This document shows positions 11,545 through 20,965 of a stretch of DNA of 64,000 nucleotides, piece after piece. A program made the position numbers and the translations under genes. The notes under the pieces are model-generated. The model was not told the origin of the DNA and ran no database searches. It saw only the letters and a list, made by a program, of their open reading frames with translations. Every line of letters begins with the position of its first letter. Within the stretch, counting starts at the first letter, position 1. Source of the DNA: Nocardia alba NBRC 108234 (lineage in GTDB: Bacteria; Actinomycetota; Actinomycetes; Mycobacteriales; Mycobacteriaceae); contig NZ_BDAX01000008.1 of assembly GCF_001612665.1 (NCBI RefSeq), positions 1-64,000 on the forward strand. The letters are read 5' to 3'.

Positions 11545-12744
11545 TCACAGCAGGGGCGCCAGGTCGCCGCGTTCGCCGATAACGACTTCGTCGAGTTCGA
11601 GCCAGTCGGCCATTTCCCGCAGCGCCCCGCGCAACGCCTCGGCGGTCTCGGCGGTCGCGTAGCCGGGTTCGGCGAACGCGCCGGGCGCGAGTAGTCGGCC
11701 GGTGGCACGTTCGGCACGCAGATCCACCCGGCCGACGAGCCTGCCGTCGACGAGCAGCGGGAAGACGTAATAGCCGTGCACCCGTTTGGGTTCGGGAGTG
11801 TAGATCTCGATGCGGTAGTGGAAGTCGAAGACCCGCTGGGTGCGCGGGCGGAAGAAGATCAGCGGGTCGAACGGGCACAGCAGCGCGGTACCGGTGATCC
11901 GGCGCGGGGTGGCTGCCTCGGGATGCAGGTAGGCGGGCGCGTCCCAGCCGTCGACCTCGACCGGCAGTAGTTCGCCCGCGTCGACCAGTTCGGCGATCGC
12001 GGGGGCGCTCTGGCGCCGGGCCAGCCGGTAGTAGTCGCGCAGATCGGCCTCGGTGCCGACTCCGAGGGCCCGGCCTGCCCGGCGGATCAGCTCGCGCACG
12101 GCGTCGGCTTCGCCGATCTCCCGGTCGCGCACATCGGCCGGGACGACCCGTTCGGTGAGGTCGTAGTGGCGGGTGAATCCGACGCGGCGGGCGGTGGACA
12201 GTTCACCGGCGGCGAAGAGCTGCTCGCAGATCATCTTCGTGTCGCTCAGGTTCCACCAGGTCCCCTTTGCCCGCGGCTTGTCCAGTTCCAGATGACGTTC
12301 GATCTCCCCCGCGCTCGCCGCACCCACCTCGGTGACGACATCGAGAATGTCCTTGCCCAGCGTGGGATTGCGGTCGATGACCTTGCGCATCCCCGACCAG
12401 CGCCCGTGCCGGTACTGCGCCATCCGCCAGCGCATCAGCGGCCAGTCGGCGACCGGGATCAGCGCCGCCTCGTGCGCCCAGTACTCCACCAGCCCCCGTC
12501 GGGCCTTCGCGCTGTCGCTCCAGGCGGCGCCGTCGAGCAGGCTGCGATCGTAGGGACCGATCCGGCTGAACACCGGCGCGTAGTGCGCGCGGACCACCGC
12601 CGAGACCGAATCTATTTGCAGCAGGCGGGTTCTGGCGATCACATCGAGCACGGCCCGCCGCTTCGGGTTGGTCGGTCTACGCTTGCCGAAACCCTGCGCG
12701 GCCAGCGCCGTTCGCCGGGCCTGCGCCGCATTCATCCGCTGCAT
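11545..12744 (-). CDS. YcaQ/AlkX-like winged-helix DNA glycosylase family protein
   Basis: This 399-residue protein belongs to the HTH_42 (YcaQ/AlkZ) family of DNA glycosylases, which includes enzymes that unhook interstrand crosslinks and excise bulky alkylated bases. The catalytic Q-x-D motif is seen in RLLQIDSVSAVVRAHY (about residues 40-55), followed by tandem winged-helix units and the C-terminal beta-barrel segment TALLCPFDPLIFFRPRTQRVFDFHYRIEIY. The KRVHGYYVFPLLVDGRLVGRVDLRAER tail is diagnostic of the family. Biochemical substrate is inferred. The ATG at 12744 or the one at 12735 may be used. It is convergent with the ribbon-helix-helix gene only 14 bases away. Confidence 0.85.
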   Translation of the reverse strand: MQRMNAAQARRTALAAQGFGKRRPTNPKRRAVLDVIARTRLLQIDSVSAVVRAHYAPVFSRIGPYDRSLLDGAAWSDSAKARRGLVEYWAHEAALIPVADWPLMRWRMAQYRHGRWSGMRKVIDRNPTLGKDILDVVTEVGAASAGEIERHLELDKPRAKGTWWNLSDTKMICEQLFAAGELSTARRVGFTRHYDLTERVVPADVRDREIGEADAVRELIRRAGRALGVGTEADLRDYYRLARRQSAPAIAELVDAGELLPVEVDGWDAPAYLHPEAATPRRITGTALLCPFDPLIFFRPRTQRVFDFHYRIEIYTPEPKRVHGYYVFPLLVDGRLVGRVDLRAERATGRLLAPGAFAEPGYATAETAEALRGALREMADWLELDEVVIGERGDLAPLL

Positions 12745-12785
12745 TCGCTCAGCCTGGCACAGGGGTCCGACAGGTTTCTCGGCGC

Positions 12786-13811
12786 TCAGGTCGAGACCCG
12801 GACCTCGCCCGCGGTGTCGATCTCGGTTCGCCGATCACCGCCCGGCGCGGCGGCCAGCACGGTCGCCACCCAGCGCCGACCGACCGGCAGCACCCGCACC
12901 GTCACCGAGCCCGCGCCCGCCATCGCCAGTTCGTCGACCGCGGCCTCGATCACCCGGTGACGCACCCATTCCGGGACCCCGAGAAAGCCGCCGTCGTCGA
13001 GCAGGGTGACCTCGACGCCGCGCGATCGCGCCTCGCGAGCGGCGGCGCTGAGACGGTCGGTGACGAGCTGCGGCGCCCGAAGACCGTCGCGCAGTTCGGC
13101 TTCGAGCAACCTGCACTGTTCGCGTTCGGCGGCGGTGAGCTCGATCCCCGCGGCGATGCGGGCGAGCAGTGGCCCGGCCACGCGGTCGAGCGCGCCGAGC
13201 TGACGATCACGCTCGGCGGTGGCCGCGGCCAGCGCGGCCTCGGTCGCCGCCCGGCGATTGGCCTCGCTGCGCAGCTCCCGCAGCGAGCGCTGCGTGGGTG
13301 CCACGATCGACATGAACACCGTCACCGCGCCGACGGTGGCGATCGGCGTCAGCGCGCGCACCACGGTTTCGGGATGCCAGCTGGTGAACGCCCCCATCGT
13401 CACCAGCACCGTCGCGGCACCCGCCACACCGAGCCAGGCCGACGCGATCCGCCCGCGCAGCACCAGCATCGCCAGCAGATACGACGTCGGATAGGCGGTC
13501 CACATCTGGTGGGCGAACCCAGACGAACTCTCGAGCCACGGCAGGGTGATCGCCATCGCGGTAGGTCCCGCGCACGCCACGAAGATCGTGGCCTGCCAGG
13601 GCAGCGGGTCCACCGGGACCACCAGCACCACCAGCGCGGCCACGGCCATCAGCACCAGCGCGCCGCCCGCGGCCGCGGGCGGCGCGATATCGAAATTCAC
13701 CCGCAGGTACATCACGATGGTGGCTTCGAAGATCACCACGAACAGCCACGCCGTGCCGTCGCTGGGCCCGAACAGGTCGCGCATCGCGAACGGCAGATCC
13801 CGATCGACCAT
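12786..13811 (-). CDS. Membrane protein with degenerate kinase-like C-terminus, partner of the adjacent histidine kinase
   Basis: This 341-residue protein has about six hydrophobic helices in the first 190 residues, a coiled-coil (SLRELRSEANRRAATEAALA, continuing to about 225), then a region with the outline of a histidine-kinase output module. That module lacks a phospho-acceptor His, an N-box Asn and a glycine-rich G box: the place of the ATP-binding helix is taken by VRHRVIEAAVDELAMAGAG. It is probably a pseudo-kinase or binding partner of the kinase encoded just upstream. The ATG at 13811 overlaps the kinase stop as TGATG and follows a strong GGGGGAG site; an in-frame start at 13823 would add four residues. 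Confidence 0.65.
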   Translation of the reverse strand: MVDRDLPFAMRDLFGPSDGTAWLFVVIFEATIVMYLRVNFDIAPPAAAGGALVLMAVAALVVLVVPVDPLPWQATIFVACAGPTAMAITLPWLESSSGFAHQMWTAYPTSYLLAMLVLRGRIASAWLGVAGAATVLVTMGAFTSWHPETVVRALTPIATVGAVTVFMSIVAPTQRSLRELRSEANRRAATEAALAAATAERDRQLGALDRVAGPLLARIAAGIELTAAEREQCRLLEAELRDGLRAPQLVTDRLSAAAREARSRGVEVTLLDDGGFLGVPEWVRHRVIEAAVDELAMAGAGSVTVRVLPVGRRWVATVLAAAPGGDRRTEIDTAGEVRVST

Positions 13812-15025
13812 CAACTCCCCCACACCAGAGTCACCACGGTTCCCGCGCCCGGCGCCGATTCCACGAACGCCGCGCCACCGGCGAGCGCGCGCATCCGGCC
13901 CAGGATGCTGCCCGCGATCCCCATCCGGTCGACCGGCACCCGCGCCGGGTCGAACCCGGCGCCGTCATCGGAGAGCACCACCCGGATCCCGCCGGTCGCG
14001 ATGGTGACCGACACCCCGCGCCGCACGGTTCGACCGGCGACGTCGGCGTGGCGCACGCTGTTGCGCACCGCCTCCGAGAGCGCGGCTCCCAGTACCTGCG
14101 CGGCCTCGATCGGTAGGCACAGGTCCGACGCGCGCCGCGAGGACACCTGCACCGACATCTCGGATTCCACCTCACGCACCGCCTCGCGCACGAATTCGAT
14201 CGCGGCGGCGGCGTCGAGGTGTTCGATCTCGGGCGCGGTCCGCGACAGTTCGAGCTGTTCGAGGGTGCGCGCGGCCTGGTTGCGCAGCACCGACGAGGAC
14301 TGCCGCGCCCGCGAGGCCTCCAGCAGCGTCGAGAGCACCGCGTCGTGGATGAGCGCGGCGAAACGCGCGCCCTCGCGTTCTCTGGCCGAGGTCGCCGCGA
14401 CCGCCGCCGCTCGGCTGCGCCGGCGGACCGACTCCCGGTCGACCCGCTCGGCGGCGGCCCGCGCGTACACCACGCACCACAGGAACAACGCGGCCACCCC
14501 GAGCGCCCGGGTGATGTCGCCGAACAACGCCCACATCGAACTGTCCGGCACCACAAGGGAATTCGACACACTGGTCGCCACCGCGAGCAGGGCACCGAAC
14601 GCGGCCGCGCCGCGTCGTGGCCACGCCAGCCCCGCGGCCATCACCCCGACCGCGAGCCCTCGATAGGGCCACGAGGCGAACGAACCGATGTGCACCACCG
14701 AGTACACCAGCGGCGTCGCCACGGTGGCCGCGAGGTAGCACATGGCGGCCACGGCGGCGGTGCGCCGGATCGCGCCGGCGGGGCCGCGCGCCGACACGAT
14801 CGCCAGCACGGCGAACGTCAGATACGCCGACACGAGGTGCAGTTCCGGCCACACCGACTGATTGACCGGCTGCACCAGCACCGCGGGCAGTTCCAGACCC
14901 ATCACGATCGTGGCGCCGGTCCCGATCACCAGCCCGAGCCTGCGCAGGATCTGTTCGGTCGCCGCGCGCGAGAATTCGATGTCGTCGACCGGTGCGGGCG
15001 CCGTCGCGACCGCGAGCTCACTCAC
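13811..15025 (-). CDS. Sensor histidine kinase (LuxR-type two-component system)
   Basis: This 404-residue kinase has an N-terminal membrane domain (about six helices, residues 30-190), a linker, a DHp region with FAALIHDAVLSTLL whose likely phospho-acceptor is H227, and a HATPase domain with the N box EAVRNSVRHAD and G box LSDDGAGFDP, ending in GAGTVVTLVWGS. Kinases of this class pair with NarL/LuxR regulators. The GTG at 15025 overlaps the regulator stop as GTGA and follows GGAGAGG. It sits in a coupled run: regulator, kinase, pseudo-kinase. The signal is unknown; the sensor part is membrane-embedded with no large extracellular domain. Confidence 0.85.
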   Translation of the reverse strand: MSELAVATAPAPVDDIEFSRAATEQILRRLGLVIGTGATIVMGLELPAVLVQPVNQSVWPELHLVSAYLTFAVLAIVSARGPAGAIRRTAAVAAMCYLAATVATPLVYSVVHIGSFASWPYRGLAVGVMAAGLAWPRRGAAAFGALLAVATSVSNSLVVPDSSMWALFGDITRALGVAALFLWCVVYARAAAERVDRESVRRRSRAAAVAATSAREREGARFAALIHDAVLSTLLEASRARQSSSVLRNQAARTLEQLELSRTAPEIEHLDAAAAIEFVREAVREVESEMSVQVSSRRASDLCLPIEAAQVLGAALSEAVRNSVRHADVAGRTVRRGVSVTIATGGIRVVLSDDGAGFDPARVPVDRMGIAGSILGRMRALAGGAAFVESAPGAGTVVTLVWGS

Positions 15026-15696
15026 GTGGCCGGTCGCCTCTCCGGCACGGGCAGCCATCCGTCCTCGACGGCCCGTTTGTACAGATCGGTCTTGGTCGGC
15101 GCGGGGCGGCCCGCGTCGGCGTATTTCTGCCGGATACGGCCGAGGTAGTCGTTGACGGTCTGTTCCGACAGACCGGTCAGCCGGGCCACCCGGGAGGCCT
15201 TCTCGCCCGAGGCGTACAGCATCAGCACCTCCTCCTGCCGCGGGCTGAGCCCGACGTCGGAGAGCTTGGGATCACCGTCGATGGCGGCGGCCCAGTCGGT
15301 GGTCACCACCTGTTCGCCCGATGCGGCCCGGCGCACCGCCTCGACCACGGTCGCCACGCTCTCGGACTTGCGCAGCACTCCGAGCACACCCGCCTTGGCG
15401 GCGGACCGGACCAGGAAGGCGTTGTCGGCGCCGGTGAACACCAGCACCTCGATCTCGTGTTCGCGCAGCGCGGTGACATTGTCCTCGGGCGTCGAGCCGT
15501 CGGGCAGGCGCAGATCGAGCACCACGAGGTCGAGATCGGTGGTCTCGGCGAGCAACCCGGAGACGGACTCCGCCACCGCCACCAGTTCCAGATCGGGTTC
15601 GGGCCCGAGCATGGCCGCCAACCCGATCGCCACGGACTCGTGGTCCTCCACCAGACCGACCCGTCGCACCGTGCGCGTCTGCGCCAACTCGCTCAC
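15022..15696 (-). CDS. NarL/LuxR-family response regulator
   Basis: This 224-residue regulator has an N-terminal receiver domain with acidic pocket E17/D18 and phospho-acceptor D61 in LDLVVLDLRLPDG; conserved Thr in LVFTGAD and Lys in VLRKSES follow. The C-terminal LuxR-type helix-turn-helix reads LSPRQEEVLMLYASGEKASR, then VARLTGLSEQTVNDYLGRIRQKY. It is the first gene of a three-gene two-component cluster and is coupled to the kinase by GTGA. The GTG at 15696 follows GGGGGAG. A DNA target cannot be predicted here. Confidence 0.88.
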   Translation of the reverse strand: MSELAQTRTVRRVGLVEDHESVAIGLAAMLGPEPDLELVAVAESVSGLLAETTDLDLVVLDLRLPDGSTPEDNVTALREHEIEVLVFTGADNAFLVRSAAKAGVLGVLRKSESVATVVEAVRRAASGEQVVTTDWAAAIDGDPKLSDVGLSPRQEEVLMLYASGEKASRVARLTGLSEQTVNDYLGRIRQKYADAGRPAPTKTDLYKRAVEDGWLPVPERRPAT

Positions 15697-15821
15697 CCGA
15701 CCACTCCCCCTCGTCGAACACCCACCGCGGCCAGCCCGCAACACGTCGGTCGAGTTCTACCGCATTCCGAGCCCGCCTGTCAGCCCACCAGAATTCGGGG
15801 CGGGCCCGCTGTCGCGATCAG

Positions 15822-16274
15822 CTAATCCATCAGACCAGCGGCGATGGTCGCGCCGAGCTCCCAGCATTTCTCCAGATCGGCCTTGCTCGGCGGGCCCGAG
15901 ACCACGACCGCCGCGGCGGCGCGCTGCCAGCCCAGCCCGGAGGTAATGCGCTCCACGCTGTTCTCGGCGCCCTCGGTGCCTTCGTTGCCGTGCAGATAGA
16001 CGCCGTAGGGGCGCCCGCCGGTCGAGTCGAGGCACGGGTAGTAGATGGTGTCGAAGGCGTGTTTGAGGGCGCCGCTCATGTAGCCGAGGTTGGCCGGGGT
16101 GCCGAGCAGATAACCGTCGGCGTCGAGCACGTCGACGGCGGTCACCGCCAGGGCGGCCCGGCGCACCACCTCGACCCCCTCGATCTCCGGGTCGCTCGCG
16201 CCGGCGAGGACCGCTTCGAACATCGCCTGGGTGTGCGGGGACGGGGTGTGGTGGATGATCAGCAACCGGGCCAT
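15822..16274 (-). CDS. Flavodoxin-like/NADPH-dependent FMN reductase family protein
   Basis: This 150-residue protein has a flavodoxin fold. The FMN phosphate loop is HHTPSPHTQAM (residues 8-18), and DGYLLGTPANLGYMSGALKHAFDTIYYPC carries the second FMN-binding loop. The rest, GGRPYGVYLHGNEGTEGAENSVE, is typical of actinobacterial short flavodoxin/NADPH:FMN oxidoreductase-like proteins (Rv2771c-like). It probably carries electrons or reduces quinones in the cytoplasm; partner unknown. It lies 7 bases downstream of the next minus-strand gene, within the dapB group, and GGAGAG precedes its ATG. Confidence 0.8.
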   Translation of the reverse strand: MARLLIIHHTPSPHTQAMFEAVLAGASDPEIEGVEVVRRAALAVTAVDVLDADGYLLGTPANLGYMSGALKHAFDTIYYPCLDSTGGRPYGVYLHGNEGTEGAENSVERITSGLGWQRAAAAVVVSGPPSKADLEKCWELGATIAAGLMD

Positions 16275-16281
16275 GGGCTCG

Positions 16282-17561
<1,280 letters not shown>

Positions 17562-17615
17562 CTATCGAGCAGCCGACGAGGCCACGGCGGCGACCTCCGC
17601 GCCCTCGGCACGGCG

Positions 17616-18722
17616 TCAGTCGAAGACGATGACCTGCCGTAGCGCCGCGCCCGCCGCGAGATCGTCCATCGCCTGATTCACCTGGTCGAGGCCGATGCGC
17701 GCGGAGACGAGCCGTTCCAGCGGCAGCGTGCCTTCGCGCCATCGCCGCACGTATTCGGGAATGTCGCGCTCGGGGACGGCGGAGCCGAGATAGCTGCCGA
17801 TGATGGTGCGGCCCTGCGCGACCAGCGCCAGCGGCGAGATCGTGGCGGTGGCAGTCGGTGCGGGCAGGCCGACCGTCACGGTGACGCCACCGGGTGCTGT
17901 CGCGGCCACGGCGGTTTCGAACGCGCGCACGTTACCCGCCGCTTCGATCACCACCTCGGCCCGCACGCCCTGCTCCGCGATCTCACCCGGCGTGCAGGCC
18001 GCCGTGGCACCGAATTCGCGGGCCAGCGAAAGCTTTTCGGGAACCGTGTCGACGGCGATCACCTCGCCGAGGCCGAGCGAGACCGCGACGAGCACGGCCG
18101 CCATCCCGACGCCGCCGAGCCCGACCACCATGATGCGATCTCCCACAACGGGTTTCGCGGCGTTGAGCAGCGCCCCACCCCCGGTGAGCACCGCGCAGCC
18201 GAGCACCGCCGCCACCTCGGGCGGCACATCGTCGTCCACCGGGACCACCGAGCGCCGATCCACCACCGCGTGGGTGGCGAAGCCGGACACACCGAGGTGG
18301 TGCTGCACCACCGCACCATCGCGGGTGAGCCGTCGCCCACCGCCGAGCAGCTCGCCCTCGTTGTTGGCCACGCTGCCCGGCCCGCAGGGCGTGCGCCCGT
18401 TGCTCGCACAGCCGGGGCAGTCGCCGCAGCGCGGCAGGAATGTCATCACGACCCGCTGCCCGAGCCCCACATCGCTGACACCGGCCCCCACCGATTCCAC
18501 GATGCCGGCGGCTTCGTGGCCGAGCAGCATCGGCACCGGACGCACCCGATTGCCGTCCACCACAGACAGATCCGAGTGGCACAGCCCGGCCGCTTCGATG
18601 CGCACCAGCAATTCACCCCGGCCCGGTTCGTCCAATTCCAGGTCACACACGGTGATCGGCCGCGAATCGGCGAAGGGCGCCGGGTCGGCGATCCGTTCCA
18701 GAACGGCTCCACGAATCCTCAT
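17616..18722 (-). CDS. Zinc-dependent medium-chain alcohol dehydrogenase
   Basis: This 368-residue MDR-family dehydrogenase oxidises an alcohol with NAD, or the reverse. The catalytic zinc ligands are in GLCHSD and GHEAAG. The structural zinc lobe is CGDCPGCASNGRTPC, four cysteines in the usual spacing. The nucleotide-binding loop is VVGLGGVGMAAV, and the acidic EVIAVD that follows suggests NAD preference. The insert GSVANNEGELLGGGRRLTRDG before HHLGVSGFATHAVV places it in the class III-like/Rv-type AdhE group. The physiological alcohol is unknown. It is transcribed alone, divergent from the VOC gene. Confidence 0.87.
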   Translation of the reverse strand: MRIRGAVLERIADPAPFADSRPITVCDLELDEPGRGELLVRIEAAGLCHSDLSVVDGNRVRPVPMLLGHEAAGIVESVGAGVSDVGLGQRVVMTFLPRCGDCPGCASNGRTPCGPGSVANNEGELLGGGRRLTRDGAVVQHHLGVSGFATHAVVDRRSVVPVDDDVPPEVAAVLGCAVLTGGGALLNAAKPVVGDRIMVVGLGGVGMAAVLVAVSLGLGEVIAVDTVPEKLSLAREFGATAACTPGEIAEQGVRAEVVIEAAGNVRAFETAVAATAPGGVTVTVGLPAPTATATISPLALVAQGRTIIGSYLGSAVPERDIPEYVRRWREGTLPLERLVSARIGLDQVNQAMDDLAAGAALRQVIVFD

Positions 18723-18862
18723 GCTCGCGACGCTACCGCGCGCGCCCTTTACAGGTTCCGGGATCTGTCGCTAATCTCGATCTCGGTGATGGTGCTCCTG
18801 TCGGCCGCCTCGTACCGTGCCCAGGGTCGGCGCCATCACGAACAAGGAGCAATCCACTGTCA

Positions 18863-19252
18863 GTGCAGTTCAATCACACCATTGTCGGATGTCACGATAA
18901 TCGGGAGACCGCCGAGTTCTGGGCGGACATTCTCGGGTTGGACGTTGGAAAAGAGTGGGGGCCGTTCATTCCGGTCGCCCTCGCGCACGGTGCCGCCTTC
19001 GATTTCGCCAAGGTGCCTCCGTTCATTTCCGAGATCCAGCCGCAGCACTACGCATTCCTGGTCAGCGAACCCGAGTTCGATGCGGCCTACGCCAAGATCC
19101 AGCGCTACCAGCTGGACCATTGGGCCGACCCTCAGCAACACGGGGTCAACGAGATCAATCACAACGACGGTGGTCGCGGCGTCTATTTCCTCGACCCCAA
19201 CGGCCACTTCCTGGAACTGATCACCGTTCCGTACGGCGGTTGGCCGCAGTGA
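18863..19252 (+). CDS. VOC (glyoxalase/bleomycin resistance/dioxygenase) family protein
   Basis: This 129-residue protein has one vicinal-oxygen-chelate domain pair: NHTIVGCHDNRETAEFWADILGL at the start, HYAFLVSEPEFDAAYAKIQR in the middle, and GRGVYFLDPNGHFLELITVPYG at the end. His5 and the final Glu in LELIT are candidate metal ligands. Substrate is unknown; relatives are lyases, dioxygenases or binding proteins. AAGGAG at 18844-18849 is 13 bases before the GTG at 18863, while an in-frame CTG at 18857 would sit at the ideal seven, so a CTG start is possible. It ends in a bidirectional terminator facing the MFS gene. Confidence 0.82.
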   Translation: MQFNHTIVGCHDNRETAEFWADILGLDVGKEWGPFIPVALAHGAAFDFAKVPPFISEIQPQHYAFLVSEPEFDAAYAKIQRYQLDHWADPQQHGVNEINHNDGGRGVYFLDPNGHFLELITVPYGGWPQ

Positions 19253-19257
19253 GCACC

Positions 19258-19290
19258 CAGGCCGGTCCCGATGCCCTCGGGACCGGCCTG
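19258..19290. terminator. Bidirectional hairpin terminator between VOC and MFS genes
   Basis: A perfect 13-bp GC-rich stem (19258-19270 with 19278-19290) with a 7-base loop starts six bases after the VOC stop and ends six bases before the stop of the convergent MFS gene. TCGTTCT follows on the plus strand. Confidence 0.8.
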
Positions 19291-19295
19291 TCGTT

Positions 19296-20516
19296 CTATA
19301 CCGGTCGCGTGGCGGCTCTGGTCCCGCGCACTCCCAGCAGCGCGGCGCAGACACACGCCACCGAGACGATCACGATGAACCACGGGAACACTGTCGCGAT
19401 CCCCCAGGTCGTCGCCGCCCAGCCCGCTGCCAGCGTCGGCAACGCCATCGCCGAATAGGCCAGCAGGTAGTAGGCCGACATGGTCTCACCGCGGCGATCG
19501 TGCGGAACGACTTCGGCGAGGTGGCGCAGCGAACCGCCGAAACCGAGTCCGAACGTGGCGCCGAGCACCAGCCCCGCGATGATCACGACCGCGGGCTGTT
19601 TCGTGGCCAGCGCCGGGATGGTGGCCAGCAGCGCCGCGGCCATGCCCAGGTCGCCGATCACCGCGGCGCGGCGCGCCGGGATACGGGTGGCGAACAGCTG
19701 GACCAGGGCCGCCGACAGCGCGGTGCTCGCCACGACGACGCCACCGAACACCAGGTTGTGCACGCCGGTCTTCGCCGCGGCCAGCGACGGGTACAGCGAC
19801 AGCAGCACCCCCAGCACCGACCAGGCGGCCATCACGCCGATGGCGGAGAACCAGAAGTCGGCCCTGATCTCGTGCGGAACAGACGGCTTCGCGATGGTGA
19901 TGCGCGCCTTCACTCGCGTGGTGTGCGGTTCACGCAGCGCGAGGATGCCCACCCCCGCGGCGAGGCACACCGCCGCGATCACGACGTACGGCGTGCGCAG
20001 CGGGGACGGCGCGTACTGCGCGAGGACGGCGGTGCCAAGGACCGTCACCGCGATGCCGACATTGAACGCGACGCCACTGAGCTGCCCGGATCGCGCACCA
20101 TGCTCGGGCCGCAGGTCCAGCAGCGCCGCGGCGCCCGCGACGACGGTGGCGCCGACGGCGGCCCCGTGCAACGCCCTGGCCAGCAACAGCATCGGCACCG
20201 AATCGGCGAGCAGGAAGACGACCAGCCCGAGGATCATGGTGGCGAAGGCGCCGATCATCACCGGCTTGCGGCCGACGACATCGGAGATCCGGCCGGAGAC
20301 CAGCACCGCGCCCAGCGCCGCGAAGGCATATACGGCGAAGACCATGGTCGTGGTCAGCGGCGACAGATGCCACTCGGTCTCATAGATCCCGTAGAGCGGA
20401 GCGGGCGCGCCGGAAACCCCGAGCGCCACCGCGGTCGCGGCCAGGACGAGCCCGTACGCCCAGCGCTGTCCGGCTTCGACCGGCGCCATCGTTGTCGCTG
20501 CCACAGCAGCCCCCAT
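19296..20516 (-). CDS. MFS drug/metabolite efflux transporter
   Basis: This 406-residue transporter has twelve predicted hydrophobic helices. The cytoplasmic loop between helices 2 and 3 holds the MFS motif A as GRISDVVGRKPVM, and GVSGAPAPLYGIYE begins helix 1. It most resembles proton-driven drug or metabolite exporters (DHA family) of actinobacteria. It is divergent from an ArsR-type regulator gene across 80 bases carrying paired operator-like palindromes, so it is probably repressed by that regulator and induced by its substrate. The substrate is unknown; a link to the nearby NRPS product is speculative. Confidence 0.87.
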   Translation of the reverse strand: MGAAVAATTMAPVEAGQRWAYGLVLAATAVALGVSGAPAPLYGIYETEWHLSPLTTTMVFAVYAFAALGAVLVSGRISDVVGRKPVMIGAFATMILGLVVFLLADSVPMLLLARALHGAAVGATVVAGAAALLDLRPEHGARSGQLSGVAFNVGIAVTVLGTAVLAQYAPSPLRTPYVVIAAVCLAAGVGILALREPHTTRVKARITIAKPSVPHEIRADFWFSAIGVMAAWSVLGVLLSLYPSLAAAKTGVHNLVFGGVVVASTALSAALVQLFATRIPARRAAVIGDLGMAAALLATIPALATKQPAVVIIAGLVLGATFGLGFGGSLRHLAEVVPHDRRGETMSAYYLLAYSAMALPTLAAGWAATTWGIATVFPWFIVIVSVACVCAALLGVRGTRAATRPV

Positions 20517-20523
20517 CAGCAGA

Positions 20524-20578
20524 GTTTGATAACCATCGAACGAGGTTCAGGCTACGCCGAGTATGATGACTATCGAAC
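20524..20578. promoter_or_regulatory. Paired operator-like palindromes between MFS and ArsR genes
   Basis: Two 18-bp imperfect palindromes of form GTnnGAT-N4-ATCGAAC lie at 20524-20541 and 20561-20578, with starts 37 bases apart. Their inner 14-mers, GATAACCATCGAAC and GATGACTATCGAAC, match at 12 of 14 positions. They fill most of the 80-base gap between the divergent start codons and fit an ArsR-family repressor controlling both genes. Confidence 0.6.
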
Positions 20579-20596
20579 CCTCGAGTGAGGTAACTC

Positions 20597-20953
20597 ATGA
20601 CTCAGACTAAAGACCTTTCCCCGGCGCCGACCATACCGGTCGCCCCGCTCCCCACTGTCCTCGGCGCCCTGCACGACCCCGTCCGGCTGGAAATGGTGCG
20701 GCGCCTGAGCAACGCGGCCGCCCCCATCCGCTGCGCGGCGCTCTACGACGCGATCAACAAGTCCACCGCGACCCACCACTTCAAGATCCTGCGTGAAGCG
20801 GGCCTGATCGAGCGCCTCACCATCGACGGCCAGACCTTCCAGCGGCTGCGCGCCGAGGCGGTCGAGCACGCCCTGCCCGGCCTGCTCCCGTCGATCGTCG
20901 ATGCCGCCAACCGGGCCGACGCGCCCGGCGAGCCCGACCGCGACGACCGGTGA
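20597..20953 (+). CDS. ArsR-family winged-helix transcriptional regulator
   Basis: This 118-residue protein is a compact winged helix. VLGALHDPVRLEMVRRLSNA opens the domain, DAINKSTATHHFKILREAGL is the recognition helix region with the ArsR-like S-T-x-x-H-H-F-K-x-L pattern, and IERLTIDGQTFQRLR forms the wing. No cysteine metal site is seen (the only Cys is in RCAALYD), so it is probably not a classical metal sensor. It is divergent from the MFS exporter and likely represses it. The ATG at 20597 follows GAGG. It ends 12 bases before the convergent pepR stop. Confidence 0.87.
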   Translation: MTQTKDLSPAPTIPVAPLPTVLGALHDPVRLEMVRRLSNAAAPIRCAALYDAINKSTATHHFKILREAGLIERLTIDGQTFQRLRAEAVEHALPGLLPSIVDAANRADAPGEPDRDDR

Positions 20954-20965
20954 CGGCCGAATCAC

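Noticed and set aside
11530..11560. GGCGCC repeats between the RHH and YcaQ-like genes
   Set aside because: Six-base arms in GC-rich DNA are expected by chance; no convincing terminator.
15771..15805. Weak inverted repeat after the flavodoxin stop region
   Set aside because: Only seven paired bases with a 21-base loop; too weak to call a terminator.
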